Made by a program: the position numbers and the translations under genes. The notes under the pieces are model-generated. The model was given only the letters and a program-made list of their open reading frames with translations, was not told where the DNA came from and did no database searches. From Planctomycetota bacterium (GTDB taxonomy: Bacteria; Planctomycetota; Phycisphaerae; WQYP01): a stretch of 34,617 nucleotides of DNA. The stretch spans positions 1 through 34,617 of the forward strand of contig JAJYFE010000038.1 in the NCBI GenBank assembly GCA_021785435.1, given 5' to 3'. How positions within the stretch are numbered: position 1 is the stretch's first letter; the number at the start of each line of letters is the position of its first letter. This document shows positions 1 to 8,079 of this stretch, piece after piece.

Positions 1-546
1 CAGTTCCCGCGCCTGCCGGATTAACATGCCGAACTGGGTGCCGAAATCGCCGACATGGTTTTGTCGCACCACGCCATGGCCAAGAAAGGCCAGGACGCGC
101 GCGATAGCGTCGCCGATAACAGCGCTCCTGAGGTGTCCAACGTGCATTTCCTTGGCCAGATTCGGCCCGCCGTAATCCACCACCACGGTCTGCCCGACCG
201 CCACGCCTTCCACGCCCGCCCGGGCGGCAGTTTCCGCTTTACGCGTCAGTGCTGCGCACTGCTGCGCCAGCCAGGCCGGGCGCAGCCGTAAATTGATAAA
301 TCCTGGTCCGGCGATTTGTGGTGATTCGCACAGGTCCTCCACCGACAGATGGGTCAGGATTTGCTCGGCAACTTTCCGCGGCGGCTGCGACAACCGCCGC
401 GCCAGCGCCAATGCCGCGTTGCACTGATAATCAGCAAATTTCGGATCGGCCGCCTGCACCATGGGATTGCCCGCATATTCCGAGCCAAACGCCAAGCCTA
501 TGGCCGTGCTGAACCGTGGCTTGAGAATATCTTCGATCGGAATCAC
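1..546 (-). CDS. argS: Arginyl-tRNA synthetase, N-terminal part (runs off the left edge)
   Basis: Cytoplasmic class I aminoacyl-tRNA synthetase that charges tRNA-Arg with arginine. Only the first 182 residues are in the window. The N-terminal tRNA-binding domain (about 1-115, ending near PGFINLRL) leads into the catalytic core with VVVDYGGPNLAKEMHVGHLRS: the class I HIGH motif appears as HVGH at about 135-138, followed by NHVGDFGTQFG near 163-173, all typical of ArgS. The start is a GTG at 544-546 whose last bases overlap the TGA stop of the upstream rsfS gene (GTGA), which implies translational coupling. The product begins MIPIEDIL, as ArgS proteins often do. Last visible gene of the arfB-rsfS-argS operon. 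The KMSKS loop and anticodon-binding domain lie outside the window. Confidence 0.93.
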   Translation of the reverse strand, partial: MIPIEDILKPRFSTAIGLAFGSEYAGNPMVQAADPKFADYQCNAALALARRLSQPPRKVAEQILTHLSVEDLCESPQIAGPGFINLRLRPAWLAQQCAALTRKAETAARAGVEGVAVGQTVVVDYGGPNLAKEMHVGHLRSAVIGDAIARVLAFLGHGVVRQNHVGDFGTQFGMLIRQAREL

Positions 547-1346
547 GGAGCGGCTCCAGTCGGTTTCGTGATACGCTTTCGCTGCTTAGATCGAAGGACG
601 CTGCTGATCGCGCCCTTCGGATGGCCGGGGTTTCGGGCCGCTGCTTTTTTGGCTCGCGGCTTGGTGGTAGAACGCTTCCGGCGCGGCCGCGCCGGAGATT
701 CCTCGGCCGGCGCAGACGCCGAAATTTCCACTTCCATGACCGCGGATTCCGCTGGGAGGTTCTCCTCGGTTGGGATACGCTCATTCCACATCATTTGTGC
801 TTCCGCGAGTTCTTCGACGTTTTCATCCGCCGCAACGATCTGAGCTTCCCATTGGTCCGCCTCACCCATGCTTCGGTCCCGGTCCGCTGGCCTGACGACC
901 GCCGCTTCGGTTCCGGCGCCCTGGGCTGTCGCGCTGGGGGCTGCGGCTTGAGCCACGGGAGCCTCGCCCGGAGTTTCGTGCCAGTCTATTCGCGGGCAAT
1001 CGCCCCACAGCAGCTCCAAGTCGTAAAACTGTCGACTGGTCTCATCGAATAGGTGGGCCACGATTTCTACGAAGTCAATGAGGATCCACTTGGCGGTATC
1101 GTAGCCATTGCTTCGCCACGCCTTGAAGCCGCTGGCTTTACCCCGGGCGGCCAAGGCCTCCCCCGCCGTGCGCATTTGCCGCGGAGAAATGCCGGTGGCA
1201 ATCAAAAAAAACTTGGCCACGGGCGAGCGCCGGCGAACATCCAACAGCACCACGTCGCGGCAGCGCGTGTCGGCCGCAAGCCGGGCGAGTGCCATCGCCA
1301 CGTCCAAGGCGTTATTCGCCGCACCAACCTCTTGTATGTCTTGCAC
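543..1346 (-). CDS. rsfS: Ribosomal silencing factor RsfS (Iojap family) with long basic tail
   Basis: RsfS binds ribosomal protein uL14 on the large subunit and blocks subunit joining when nutrients are short. Residues about 12-118 are the Iojap domain, with DVVLLDVRRRSPVAKFFLIATG, WRSNGYDTAKWILIDF and VAHLFDETSRQFYDLELLW, the family's hallmark segments. Typical RsfS is about 105-140 residues; this one has 267. The extra ~145 residues are low-complexity Ala/Glu-rich sequence ending in a Lys/Arg-rich stretch (about 220-262: RPRRKRSTTKPRAKKAAAR and more), probably disordered and able to bind RNA. The start is a GTG about 19 nt after arfB; an SD-like GGTGAG lies just upstream. Its stop overlaps the argS start. 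The family call is secure; the function of the tail is unknown. Confidence 0.9.
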   Translation of the reverse strand: MQDIQEVGAANNALDVAMALARLAADTRCRDVVLLDVRRRSPVAKFFLIATGISPRQMRTAGEALAARGKASGFKAWRSNGYDTAKWILIDFVEIVAHLFDETSRQFYDLELLWGDCPRIDWHETPGEAPVAQAAAPSATAQGAGTEAAVVRPADRDRSMGEADQWEAQIVAADENVEELAEAQMMWNERIPTEENLPAESAVMEVEISASAPAEESPARPRRKRSTTKPRAKKAAARNPGHPKGAISSVLRSKQRKRITKPTGAAP

Positions 1347-1365
1347 CTGCTCACCGCCTTCGGGC

Positions 1366-1833
1366 CTACCATGCCGCCCGGGCCTCGTGTCGTTGCTGCT
1401 TAATGATGGAACGGGCCTTTTTCCGTTCCAGACGCCGCCGCTGGCTGGCGGCGGTGGGATGCGATTGGCGCCTGATCTTGGGTTCCACTAAAGCCCGTTT
1501 GATCAGACCGCGCAGCCGGGCCACACAGGTCCGCCGATTGGCCTCTTGCGTACGTTCGCTGCCGCTGACCAAAACCAGACATCCGGCGGCGTCGACCGCT
1601 CGACCAGCCAACTGCAAAAGACGTAGGCGTGCCCGCCGCGACAAGCCGTGTAACTCATCCGGATGGATGCGCAGCTCCGTTTTCGTGTTCACTTTATTGA
1701 CATTTTGACCACCCGGGCCACCCGACCGCGAAAAGCCGAACTGCAGGTGGCCTTTATCCGCCCACACCCTCCGGCCCAGCGTCACACCGGGCAGAACCGG
1801 CGCCAGACTTTTGCTGTCACCTTTTTCCACCAT
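1366..1833 (-). CDS. arfB: ArfB/YaeJ-type peptidyl-tRNA hydrolase (ribosome rescue)
   Basis: A 155-residue codon-independent release factor that frees nascent chains from ribosomes stalled on truncated mRNA. The catalytic GGQ is at about 41-43 inside SRSGGPGGQNVNKVNTKTEL, the class I release-factor/ICT1 signature. The C-terminus is strongly basic (about 118-152, with SQRRRLERKKARSIIKQQRHE), matching the tail that ArfB inserts into the empty mRNA channel. The length and lack of a codon-recognition domain separate it from PrfA/PrfB. The ATG at 1831-1833 is the first in frame. It heads an operon with rsfS and argS, so three translation functions (rescue, ribosome silencing, tRNA charging) are made together. 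Confidence 0.9.
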   Translation of the reverse strand: MVEKGDSKSLAPVLPGVTLGRRVWADKGHLQFGFSRSGGPGGQNVNKVNTKTELRIHPDELHGLSRRARLRLLQLAGRAVDAAGCLVLVSGSERTQEANRRTCVARLRGLIKRALVEPKIRRQSHPTAASQRRRLERKKARSIIKQQRHEARAAW

Positions 1834-1893
1834 GCGGTCATACCCCGAACCCTACAGCACTAAGCATGATATCCGCATCATCATCTTCGCGTT

Positions 1894-2015
1894 CCTTCGC
1901 GCCACGCGAAGATTTTGGTCCGCGGGGGATACCCGGTACTCCCGCCCAGACCCTACCTCCGGCGGTCGTCGCCCCGGCGACTCTTCAACGCGGGGGCTAT
2001 ATATTTGGTTGCGGC
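1894..2015. repeat. Intergenic structured repeat, family R2, copy 1
   Basis: About 122 bp, matched by a copy of nearly equal length at 21832-21952. Both begin with CCTTCGCGCCAYGCRAAGRTTTT-like sequence (shown here in two overlapping parts: CCTTCGCGCCAYGC and GCRAAGRTTTT) and end with a 44-bp block that differs at two positions. That block contains a hairpin, GCCCC-G-GCG / CGC-G-GGGGC, with a conserved loop ACTCTTCRA. Just beyond, TTGGTTGC and GCAACCAA can pair (about 2006-2042). The middle of the element is not conserved. It lies upstream of arfB and downstream of the GT87-like gene. It could be a REP-type element or a structured RNA. Confidence 0.6.
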
Positions 2016-2063
2016 TTAATTTAGTCGCCATGGCAACCAAGCCGCGCTGGGCCACAGTCTATT

Positions 2064-3431
2064 TTACTTTCTTCCGCCTGTTAACCTCATCCGCTCCGGG
2101 TTCATGGCCAAGGTTTCCTCCTGCGCCACCGCTTCCGGCCGGCGGGCGCCGCCGGCCGTCAGAATAGCCAGCACCAGCAGTATACCAGCGAATAACGCTG
2201 GATCGGCGGTTCGTCCATAGTTCGCCGCATGAGGGCCGAAAATCTTGACGATATCAGAAGTCAATAACATCAGCACCGCGGCCGCGATCAGCGCCCAGGT
2301 CGCGCGCCGCGCCGCCGCTTTTCGGACCGAAGGATCCGCCACAATCATCGCCGTCGCCAGCAAGGTAAGGATTAGCGTCACATAGTCCGGCACCCACGCC
2401 CACTCCTCGGCCCAGAGCATAAACGCCGCGACGGCGCCGATTTCCAGGACATAACGCGGGCAGCGCAGGCTGGGCAGACGTCGCCGCATCCAGAACAGGC
2501 CAAGCCCGCCTATGACCACCAATACGGCTCGAATAAGCCGTTCCGCCACGGGGCGGCTTAAGGCCAAGACGTTGACAAAGTAATTCTTATGCACACCCTG
2601 GTGGTAAGTGGTAAACGCCGGCACGTGGCAGATCAGACGCAGCAGAAAACTGGGCAGCGACTCTCCTTGCGGAACTTTTACCGCCCCCTGAAAAATATAC
2701 GGTAAAATCATCACCCGCAGATATTGCTGATTCCACAAAACCGCCTGCGGCCAGCCCACGGCGATAGTCAGCGGCAAATAGAGCCACAAGACAATGCCCA
2801 CGGCCATCGCCGCCCCAGCGCGCCAGCGCCGCCGCCAGAGCAGATAGATCAGAAAAATAATCGGTGTCACTTTAATGCACACCGCCAGCGCCAGGGACAG
2901 TCCGCCCAGCGCATCCCCTAAAGGGTCCTCCCTCTGCACCAACCAAAGCCCCAGCATCATCGGCGCGAGCATCAGCAGGTTCATCTGCCCCTCCTGCATA
3001 TCGCCGATGACCGGCCACATCCAGGCCAGAATCGCCAGCAGCAGGGGCAGCGTGGTGATTCGTCCGCCCGCCCGGCGAATCATTCCCAGACCACAATAAA
3101 GAATCAGCGCCAGCAACAGCAGCTTCATCAGCACCCATACGAACTGGGCGCTCGGAAACGAGAGCAGGGAAAACGGCGATAGCAGAAGAATAGTCACCGG
3201 TGGCATCGGCCAGCGTGTGTTGTGGATCGCCATATGCTTAAAGAGCAACTTCGGCAACAGGAGCAGCCAGCGGTTAAAGTCATTGATATCGGTAGGATGT
3301 GAACTCGATAGGCTGTTGAGCTGGCGATCAAAGGCCTGGATCGCCAGCGTTGCCGCGATAATCACCGCCCCGGCCCAGCCCCCCAGTGCCCACCACGCGG
3401 GACCGCGGGCGGCGTTCGATTGGTCTTCCAT
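2064..3431 (-). CDS. Polytopic membrane protein, probable GT87 (DUF2029) glycosyltransferase
   Basis: A 455-residue integral membrane protein with about ten or more hydrophobic segments from residue 15 to 435. After the first segment comes a soluble stretch with HPTDINDFNRWLLLLPKL and then NTRWPMPPVTILLLSPF, in the position where GT-C/GT87 mannosyltransferases carry their catalytic loop and P-P-rich re-entry. LSLALAVCIKVTPIIFLIYLLWRRRWRA (described by position, about 180-205) is like the K-x-x-P segment conserved in DUF2029 proteins. GT87 enzymes use polyprenyl-phosphate sugars at the outer membrane face; that role is inferred. The C-terminus is soluble and charged. A stand-alone gene between two intergenic repeats. 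It could belong to another GT-C family. Confidence 0.6.
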   Translation of the reverse strand: MEDQSNAARGPAWWALGGWAGAVIIAATLAIQAFDRQLNSLSSSHPTDINDFNRWLLLLPKLLFKHMAIHNTRWPMPPVTILLLSPFSLLSFPSAQFVWVLMKLLLLALILYCGLGMIRRAGGRITTLPLLLAILAWMWPVIGDMQEGQMNLLMLAPMMLGLWLVQREDPLGDALGGLSLALAVCIKVTPIIFLIYLLWRRRWRAGAAMAVGIVLWLYLPLTIAVGWPQAVLWNQQYLRVMILPYIFQGAVKVPQGESLPSFLLRLICHVPAFTTYHQGVHKNYFVNVLALSRPVAERLIRAVLVVIGGLGLFWMRRRLPSLRCPRYVLEIGAVAAFMLWAEEWAWVPDYVTLILTLLATAMIVADPSVRKAAARRATWALIAAAVLMLLTSDIVKIFGPHAANYGRTADPALFAGILLVLAILTAGGARRPEAVAQEETLAMNPERMRLTGGRK

Positions 3432-3524
3432 TTTGCCCTTTCTCTAAGCGCGGCGTTTTTGTCGTTCGCCGCAGCGTCCGGATTTACCGCGCCTTTGGAC
3501 TATTATAGACCGAGACCAGCGAAT

Positions 3525-3652
3525 GGGTGTGGCCATATTGCGTGGCAAACGCCAACCACCAGCCATAGCGTTACACCGCCAACCGTCATCGCGGCGGCAT
3601 TGATGCGGCCCCGCCCGTGGGCGCGTCCCTGCCACAAAGTCTGGCGACGCCT
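3525..3652. repeat. Dispersed palindromic repeat, family R1 (subfamily A), copy 1
   Basis: About 128 bp beginning GGGTGTGGCCATATT and closing near TGCCACAAAGTCTGGC. It shares GTGGCAAACGCC, CAGCCATAGCG, GTGGGCGCGTCC and TGCCACAAAGTCTGG with the copy at 7791-7913. The central palindrome GGCGGCAT..ATGCCGCC is damaged here. The left end and the reverse complement of the right end read GGTGTGGCCA and then a shared GTGGCAA, so the element has imperfect terminal inverted repeats. It fills most of the gap between the GT87-like gene and galM. Confidence 0.7.
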
Positions 3653-3705
3653 CGCAAGACCGTCAAGTCCAAAGTGATTTGACATTTCCGAAACGCAAAT
3701 TGATA

Positions 3706-4752
3706 ATGCCCGCCATGCGCATCGAACCGAGTCATTTCGGCCAAACCTCAGAGGGCACGCCGGTAAAACTTTTTACGCTGGAGGATGGCCATGGTCTGAA
3801 GGTGAAGGTGATTTCTTACGGCGCCATCCTTACGGAATTACACGCACCGGATCGGCGCGGCCAAACCGCTGACGTCGTACTGGGCTTCGCCGAGTTGGCC
3901 CCTTATCTGGGGCAACACCCTTATTTCGGCGCTGTGGTCGGGCGGGTGGCCAACCGAATCGCGGGGGCGGCCTTCACTCATCGCGGCAAGACGTATTCCC
4001 TCACCGCCAACAACGGACGCCATTCGCTGCACGGCGGTCCCACCGGCATGGCCAGGCGCCTCTGGACGGCCCAAGATCGCTCTTCTCGGGGCGCCCCGGC
4101 GGTCGAATTCAGCTATAAGAGTCCTGACAAAGAGGAGGGCTTTCCGGGAAATCTCCACGTCCAGGCCACCTATAGCCTGCCCCAAAAAGGCACGCTGCGC
4201 CTGGAGATGACGGCACGCTCGGATCAAAACACACCGGTCAATTTGACCAATCACAGTTATTTTAATCTGCGCGGCGCCGGCCAGGGAAACATTCTGGATC
4301 ACGAACTTTTTCTGGCGGCTGACTTCTACACCCCTGGCGATGCCGAGCTGATTCCCACCGGGGAAATTCGGCGCGTCGCCGGCACGCCTTTCGATTTCAC
4401 CGAATCCAAGCCGGTGGGCCGGGATATCGAGCAGGTGCCCGGCGGTTATGACTGCAATTTTGTGCTGCGCGGCGGCCCGGACGAGTTGCGCCTGGCGGCG
4501 CGCCTCCGCGACCGGCGTAGCGGCCGCGTGATGGAAGTATGGACCACGCAGCCAGGGATTCAGCTTTACACGGGAAATTTCCTCAACGGCTCGCTGCGCG
4601 GCATCGGCGGGGTTTACACCCAGTACGCCGGCTTGTGTCTGGAAACCCAGCACTTTCCCGATGCGCTGCATCACAGCCATTTCCCCTCGATCCTACTGAC
4701 GCCCCCGCATGAATATCGGCACGTGGTGGAATACCGATTCAGCGCCGATTAA
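3706..4752 (+). CDS. galM: Aldose 1-epimerase (mutarotase)
   Basis: Interconverts the alpha and beta anomers of glucose/galactose at the entry to the Leloir pathway. About 348 residues, normal for GalM. Visible landmarks are VVGRVANRIAGAAF and NNGRHSLHGG (substrate-binding His near 106), LTNHSYFNL (catalytic acid His near 183), ELFLAADFYTPGDAELIPTGEI and CLETQHFPDA (catalytic base Glu near 313). The frame is open to a TTG at 3679; the ATG at 3706 or the one at 3715 fits the family better, and neither has a clear SD site. It stands alone with no gal operon genes. The following DUF89 gene starts 76 nt later and might be co-transcribed. Confidence 0.92.
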   Translation: MPAMRIEPSHFGQTSEGTPVKLFTLEDGHGLKVKVISYGAILTELHAPDRRGQTADVVLGFAELAPYLGQHPYFGAVVGRVANRIAGAAFTHRGKTYSLTANNGRHSLHGGPTGMARRLWTAQDRSSRGAPAVEFSYKSPDKEEGFPGNLHVQATYSLPQKGTLRLEMTARSDQNTPVNLTNHSYFNLRGAGQGNILDHELFLAADFYTPGDAELIPTGEIRRVAGTPFDFTESKPVGRDIEQVPGGYDCNFVLRGGPDELRLAARLRDRRSGRVMEVWTTQPGIQLYTGNFLNGSLRGIGGVYTQYAGLCLETQHFPDALHHSHFPSILLTPPHEYRHVVEYRFSAD

Positions 4753-4828
4753 CCCTTGGCCTCCGGCCACTGGTGCTTGCTTTAAGTTTTTCCGTTCCGC
4801 TTTTTATATTTGACTGTTTACGTTCGTC

Positions 4829-5890
4829 ATGCCCATCTTCAGCCTGCTCCACGATCCGACCAACTATTACCCTTGCACGCAGAATATGCTTACGGATCAA
4901 CCGTTCCGTGAATTCTGGCTGGATTACATCGTCTCTCACACAGCCACGCTGATCGTTCCTCTCGCGGAACAAACCTACGGTCCGAATGGCGCCGTCCAGG
5001 CCCGGGCCTGCGCTGCGGATTTGACCGCCCAGATGGAACGCCTCCGCCGCCAACCGGACTTTTACGGCGAGCTGAATCTGCAGACCCTGGCTGGCCTCCG
5101 CCAAACCTGCCTACGCCACTACGGCATCCCCGATCCATTTCTGGTCAGCAAACAGCGCGAGAATACGGCGATGCTGGCGCTATATCCGACCGTCATTGCG
5201 GACCTTGACCGGTGTACGGATCCCGCCAAGACTTTGCAGTTTCTGGTCGAAGGCGTTTTCGCCGGGAACATTTTCGATTTAGGCGCCTCGGCGACCGCCG
5301 GCCAATTTGCTGATACGTCGCCCGATTTTCTGAAAGTTCGCGCCTCTTTGGCCGGCCGGCGCCCATGGTTGGTCGACCATTTTGATGCGTTTGCGCCGCG
5401 CCTGCTGCGGGGTGACTATCATAAAACGCTGTTTTTCCTGGACAATGCCGGCAGTGATGCGATTCTGGGGGTGTTACCTCTGGCCCGCTGGCTCGCCCGC
5501 CGCGGCGGCACGGTTTGTCTGCTGGCCAATGAAGCACCGGCACTCAATGACATTACCATTGCGGAGTTGCGGGCCGTGCTGGACCGGACCTCGGACGTGG
5601 ATCCGGTGATGCGCGAATTGCTGGCGGCTGGGCGCATTGCCGCCGCTTCCTCCGGCGGCGCGACACCCCTGCTGGACCTGCGCCAGGTCAGTGACGAATG
5701 CAACGCCCAGGCCACCGACGCCGACCTGCTTTTCTTGGAAGGGATGGGCCGCGGCCTGGAAAGTAATTTTCGTACGGCCTTCCGCGTGGATACCGTGAAG
5801 CTTTGCATGATTAAGGAAGAAATCATCGCCGCCAAACACGGTGGAAAAGTTTTTGACGTTGTGTTCCGTTTCGACCCGGCGGTTTGTTAG
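4829..5890 (+). CDS. DUF89/ARMT1-like metal-dependent phosphatase, PANK4-type subfamily
   Basis: A 353-residue protein of the DUF89 (PF01937) damage-control phosphatase family, which removes phosphate from reactive or damaged metabolites with a divalent metal. The family signature is clear: FLDNAGSDAILGVLPLARWL (about 203-222; metal-ligand candidates Asp205, Asn206, Asp210), then LLANEAPALNDIT (Asn240, Asp241) and LFLEGMGRGLESN (about 301-313). These match the subgroup found at the C-terminus of eukaryotic pantothenate kinase 4 and in plant DUF89 proteins, rather than ARMT1 itself. In PANK4 the domain acts on phosphopantetheine-type compounds; the substrate here is not known. No pantothenate or CoA gene is nearby. 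The ATG has no obvious SD site. Confidence 0.8.
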   Translation: MPIFSLLHDPTNYYPCTQNMLTDQPFREFWLDYIVSHTATLIVPLAEQTYGPNGAVQARACAADLTAQMERLRRQPDFYGELNLQTLAGLRQTCLRHYGIPDPFLVSKQRENTAMLALYPTVIADLDRCTDPAKTLQFLVEGVFAGNIFDLGASATAGQFADTSPDFLKVRASLAGRRPWLVDHFDAFAPRLLRGDYHKTLFFLDNAGSDAILGVLPLARWLARRGGTVCLLANEAPALNDITIAELRAVLDRTSDVDPVMRELLAAGRIAAASSGGATPLLDLRQVSDECNAQATDADLLFLEGMGRGLESNFRTAFRVDTVKLCMIKEEIIAAKHGGKVFDVVFRFDPAVC

Positions 5891-6218
5891 CCCCCAGCTG
5901 GCCAAGTGGTGCTTTTCCGCCACGGGGGAGGTATATTGGGAAACTTGAACGTCGACGAGCCATATTGTCGGCTGGTGGAAATGAATGTCAGGAAGCGGTG
6001 AAGGCGGCGGTTCCACCCAACTTTCTTTTCTACTATTCGGCTGTCGCATAAACAAAAAGCTATTTTCGCTCCGTGCCTTCCGAAGACTCCGCTTCCGCCG
6101 CGGCAAAGGGGCCCACTTCACCGGCCGCCAAGCGCCCAGGCCGAACTTGCCTCCCCCTCCGAAACCACCGGCGCGGCCGGAATCACCCCCTACCCCGCGC
6201 TAATGATTGATCGCGGCG
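5891..6218. other. Convergent intergenic region, no gene seen
   Basis: This 328-bp gap separates the convergent DUF89 and SH3 genes. Short frames cross it, but none has a recognisable product or a good start site. I see no clear terminator with a T tract and no copy of the dispersed repeats. Confidence 0.5.
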
Positions 6219-7667
6219 TCAGCCGGCGGCGGGGGCCGTGCTATGGCTGGACGTGCCGTTCGTAGCGCGGCGAATTTTTGGCGCTGGTAGAAGCGTGGCG
6301 CTGGTGGCCTGGATGATTCGCACGGTCAGGCCCGTTTTACCCGTAATGATCCCTTTTACGCCAATATACAGCCCCAGCAGTTTGGACAGAGCGATCTTGT
6401 TGGTGGGTTCAAGATACGCGATTACCCGCCCGGTGCGCGGATCCACCAGCGCGTAATTCTTTGTCGCCAGGCTGGTTCGCAAAACCCCTTTCGCCAGGAA
6501 GGGCGATCGCACCATCAGCTTGGCCAAGGCCTTTTGCGATTGCCGCCACTGCTTCTGCCACGGACGGATCAACTTCGAGACGGGTTCACTCTTGCTGGTG
6601 GCCAGCGCCAACTGCCGCAGTGCTATCCGTTTCTGGATCACCTTGCACCACATCCGCACGTTACCCCGCAGCAAAGCCGGCAGGTGCTGCCGCGCACACC
6701 AACCCTGATATTGTTTAAGCAGCGCGGCTAATTGGGCCTCCTGCGGCAGCGGCTTGCGAAATTCCAGCACCGCTTGGTGATTCAATCGTTTCAGCTGGGC
6801 GTAAATTGTTTGCTCTGATGGCGGGGACAAAACGGCGCCGTTGGGCGCTACGCTGGAAACCTTCGAACTAGCTGACGCCATGCCGGACTGTCTCGCAGCG
6901 CTGCCGCCCGGCGCGGTTGCGGGCGCTGTAGATGCCGCCGGGCTGCCGAAGCCGCCCGTGGCTGGTCCGGAAAGCGTTGGTAAACCGGAGCCGGTATAAC
7001 CGGGCGGCATTTTTAGACGCGGCGTGACATAAATGCTGCCGGCCGCGGCTGGACGCACAAATTGCCCGGTGAGGTACAGCGCGGCGCCACTTGGGGGCCG
7101 GATAATAAAATACTTGCCGGCCTGGCCGGTAATGGACACCCGCACCCCTTCCCGCACGCGGCCAATCACAGCGTAACGGCTATGCGGGGTTATAGCGCTG
7201 GCCGCACGAAGGTTAATAAAGTTTCCCTTGACCGTGCCGCTATGGCCGTTGGCCCCAACCTGCACATATTGGCGCGCGATATAACAGCGCGTCCCGGCGG
7301 GCGCTTCGATGCGATACCAGTTTCCCTGTTGGCCCTTGATGGTCGCCACCACCCGGACCAGATCACCGCGTGTTAATTCACCGACCGGATAATAAGCGGT
7401 CCCCGGTCCGCTGCGAACATTGACATCCGTGGCCGTCACTTCACCAATGAACTTTTTCCTGGCTGGCGCGACCGCCGGCGTTGGTTGCGGTTGCGTCGCC
7501 GGCGGCGGCACGAATGGGACGATCTTGGGCGCCGGTGGCGCGGCCGGCGGACCAGCGGCAATGCCACCGCCCGCGGCCACCGCCAAGGAGCCTATTCCCA
7601 GCGTAGCCAACATTATGACGGTGAAAGAAATACCCATTTTACGATCGTACCGAAACCTGGCGCCCAT
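6219..7667 (-). CDS. Exported protein with SH3-type domains
   Basis: About 482 residues. The frame is open to 7706, but the ATG at 7665-7667 is preceded by GAGGAG seven bases upstream, so that start is chosen. The N-terminus is basic (ARFRYDRK) and then hydrophobic (MGISFTVIMLATLGIGSLAVAA), a signal peptide or anchor. After a Pro/Ala linker comes a bacterial SH3 domain (about 75-140: VTATDVNVRSGPGTAYYPVG, then GDLVRVV, GNWYRIEAP, CYIARQYV) and a second, weaker copy (about 145-205: GNFINLRAASAITPHSRYAVIG, then GKYFIIRPP). The remainder is Ala/Gly/Ser-rich followed by a basic alpha-helical region (about 290-400) and a C-terminal beta-like segment resembling another SH3 (about 410-460: NYALVDPRTGRVIAYLEP). 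SH3 domains of this type often bind peptidoglycan; a cell-envelope role is inferred. Confidence 0.7.
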   Translation of the reverse strand: MGARFRYDRKMGISFTVIMLATLGIGSLAVAAGGGIAAGPPAAPPAPKIVPFVPPPATQPQPTPAVAPARKKFIGEVTATDVNVRSGPGTAYYPVGELTRGDLVRVVATIKGQQGNWYRIEAPAGTRCYIARQYVQVGANGHSGTVKGNFINLRAASAITPHSRYAVIGRVREGVRVSITGQAGKYFIIRPPSGAALYLTGQFVRPAAAGSIYVTPRLKMPPGYTGSGLPTLSGPATGGFGSPAASTAPATAPGGSAARQSGMASASSKVSSVAPNGAVLSPPSEQTIYAQLKRLNHQAVLEFRKPLPQEAQLAALLKQYQGWCARQHLPALLRGNVRMWCKVIQKRIALRQLALATSKSEPVSKLIRPWQKQWRQSQKALAKLMVRSPFLAKGVLRTSLATKNYALVDPRTGRVIAYLEPTNKIALSKLLGLYIGVKGIITGKTGLTVRIIQATSATLLPAPKIRRATNGTSSHSTAPAAG

Positions 7668-8079
7668 GCCTTTTCTCCTCGGAGGACCCCTTTGAGTCGC
7701 TGCCATTCGGCCGCTGTTGGCGGCACGTTAATTGAACCTAACATCCGGCGCTGCACGCGTCAAGGATTCCCGATGGCTGCAAATTTCCGAAGTGTGGTCA
7801 TATTTCGTGGCAAACGCCGACCATCAGCCATAGCGCTAACTTCCCAACTGTCTTAGCGGCGGCATTTATGCCGCCCGTGGGCGCGTCCTTGCCACAAAGT
7901 CTGGCCACACCTGATTTCCGGCGCCCCTGGTGCCTGTCGGGGGTAGGTTGACGACTCTGTAGATATCGCTTACCATCGATAGCGTGGATGGAGTGCTTTA
8001 ACGCGAACCACATCGTGAAAATGGCCGCCCTGGGCCAAGGTTTCAGAGTCCGCGGCGTGCCGAAGAGCCGGAAAAGATC
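7668..8079. other. Divergent intergenic region holding one R1 repeat
   Basis: This 412-bp gap between the divergent SH3 gene and the isomerase-like gene should carry both promoters. The only structure I can support is the R1 repeat in its middle, listed separately. About 165 bp follow the repeat before the ATG at 8080; I see no strong -35/-10 pair in them. Confidence 0.5.
7791..7913. repeat. Dispersed palindromic repeat, family R1 (subfamily A), copy 2
   Basis: The best complete copy, about 123 bp. The left end is GTGTGGTCATATTTCGTGGC. The right end, reverse-complemented, is GGTGTGGCCAGACTTTGTGG. The two agree at most of the first 20 positions, giving terminal inverted repeats. Near the right arm is a strong palindrome, GGCGGCATTTATGCCGCC (7858-7875), flanked by TTAGC and CGTGGG, shared with the copies at 11170-11276 and 13970-14074. 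Confidence 0.75.

Noticed and set aside
4757-4769. Terminator after galM (TGGCC-TCC-GGCCA)
   Set aside because: The stem is only five base pairs and the T-rich stretch is more than 20 bases further on.
7798-8013. Minus-strand 71-residue protein containing PTGGINAAAKT
   Set aside because: The peptide is the translation of the R1 repeat; a matching peptide appears at 13933-14280 for the same reason.
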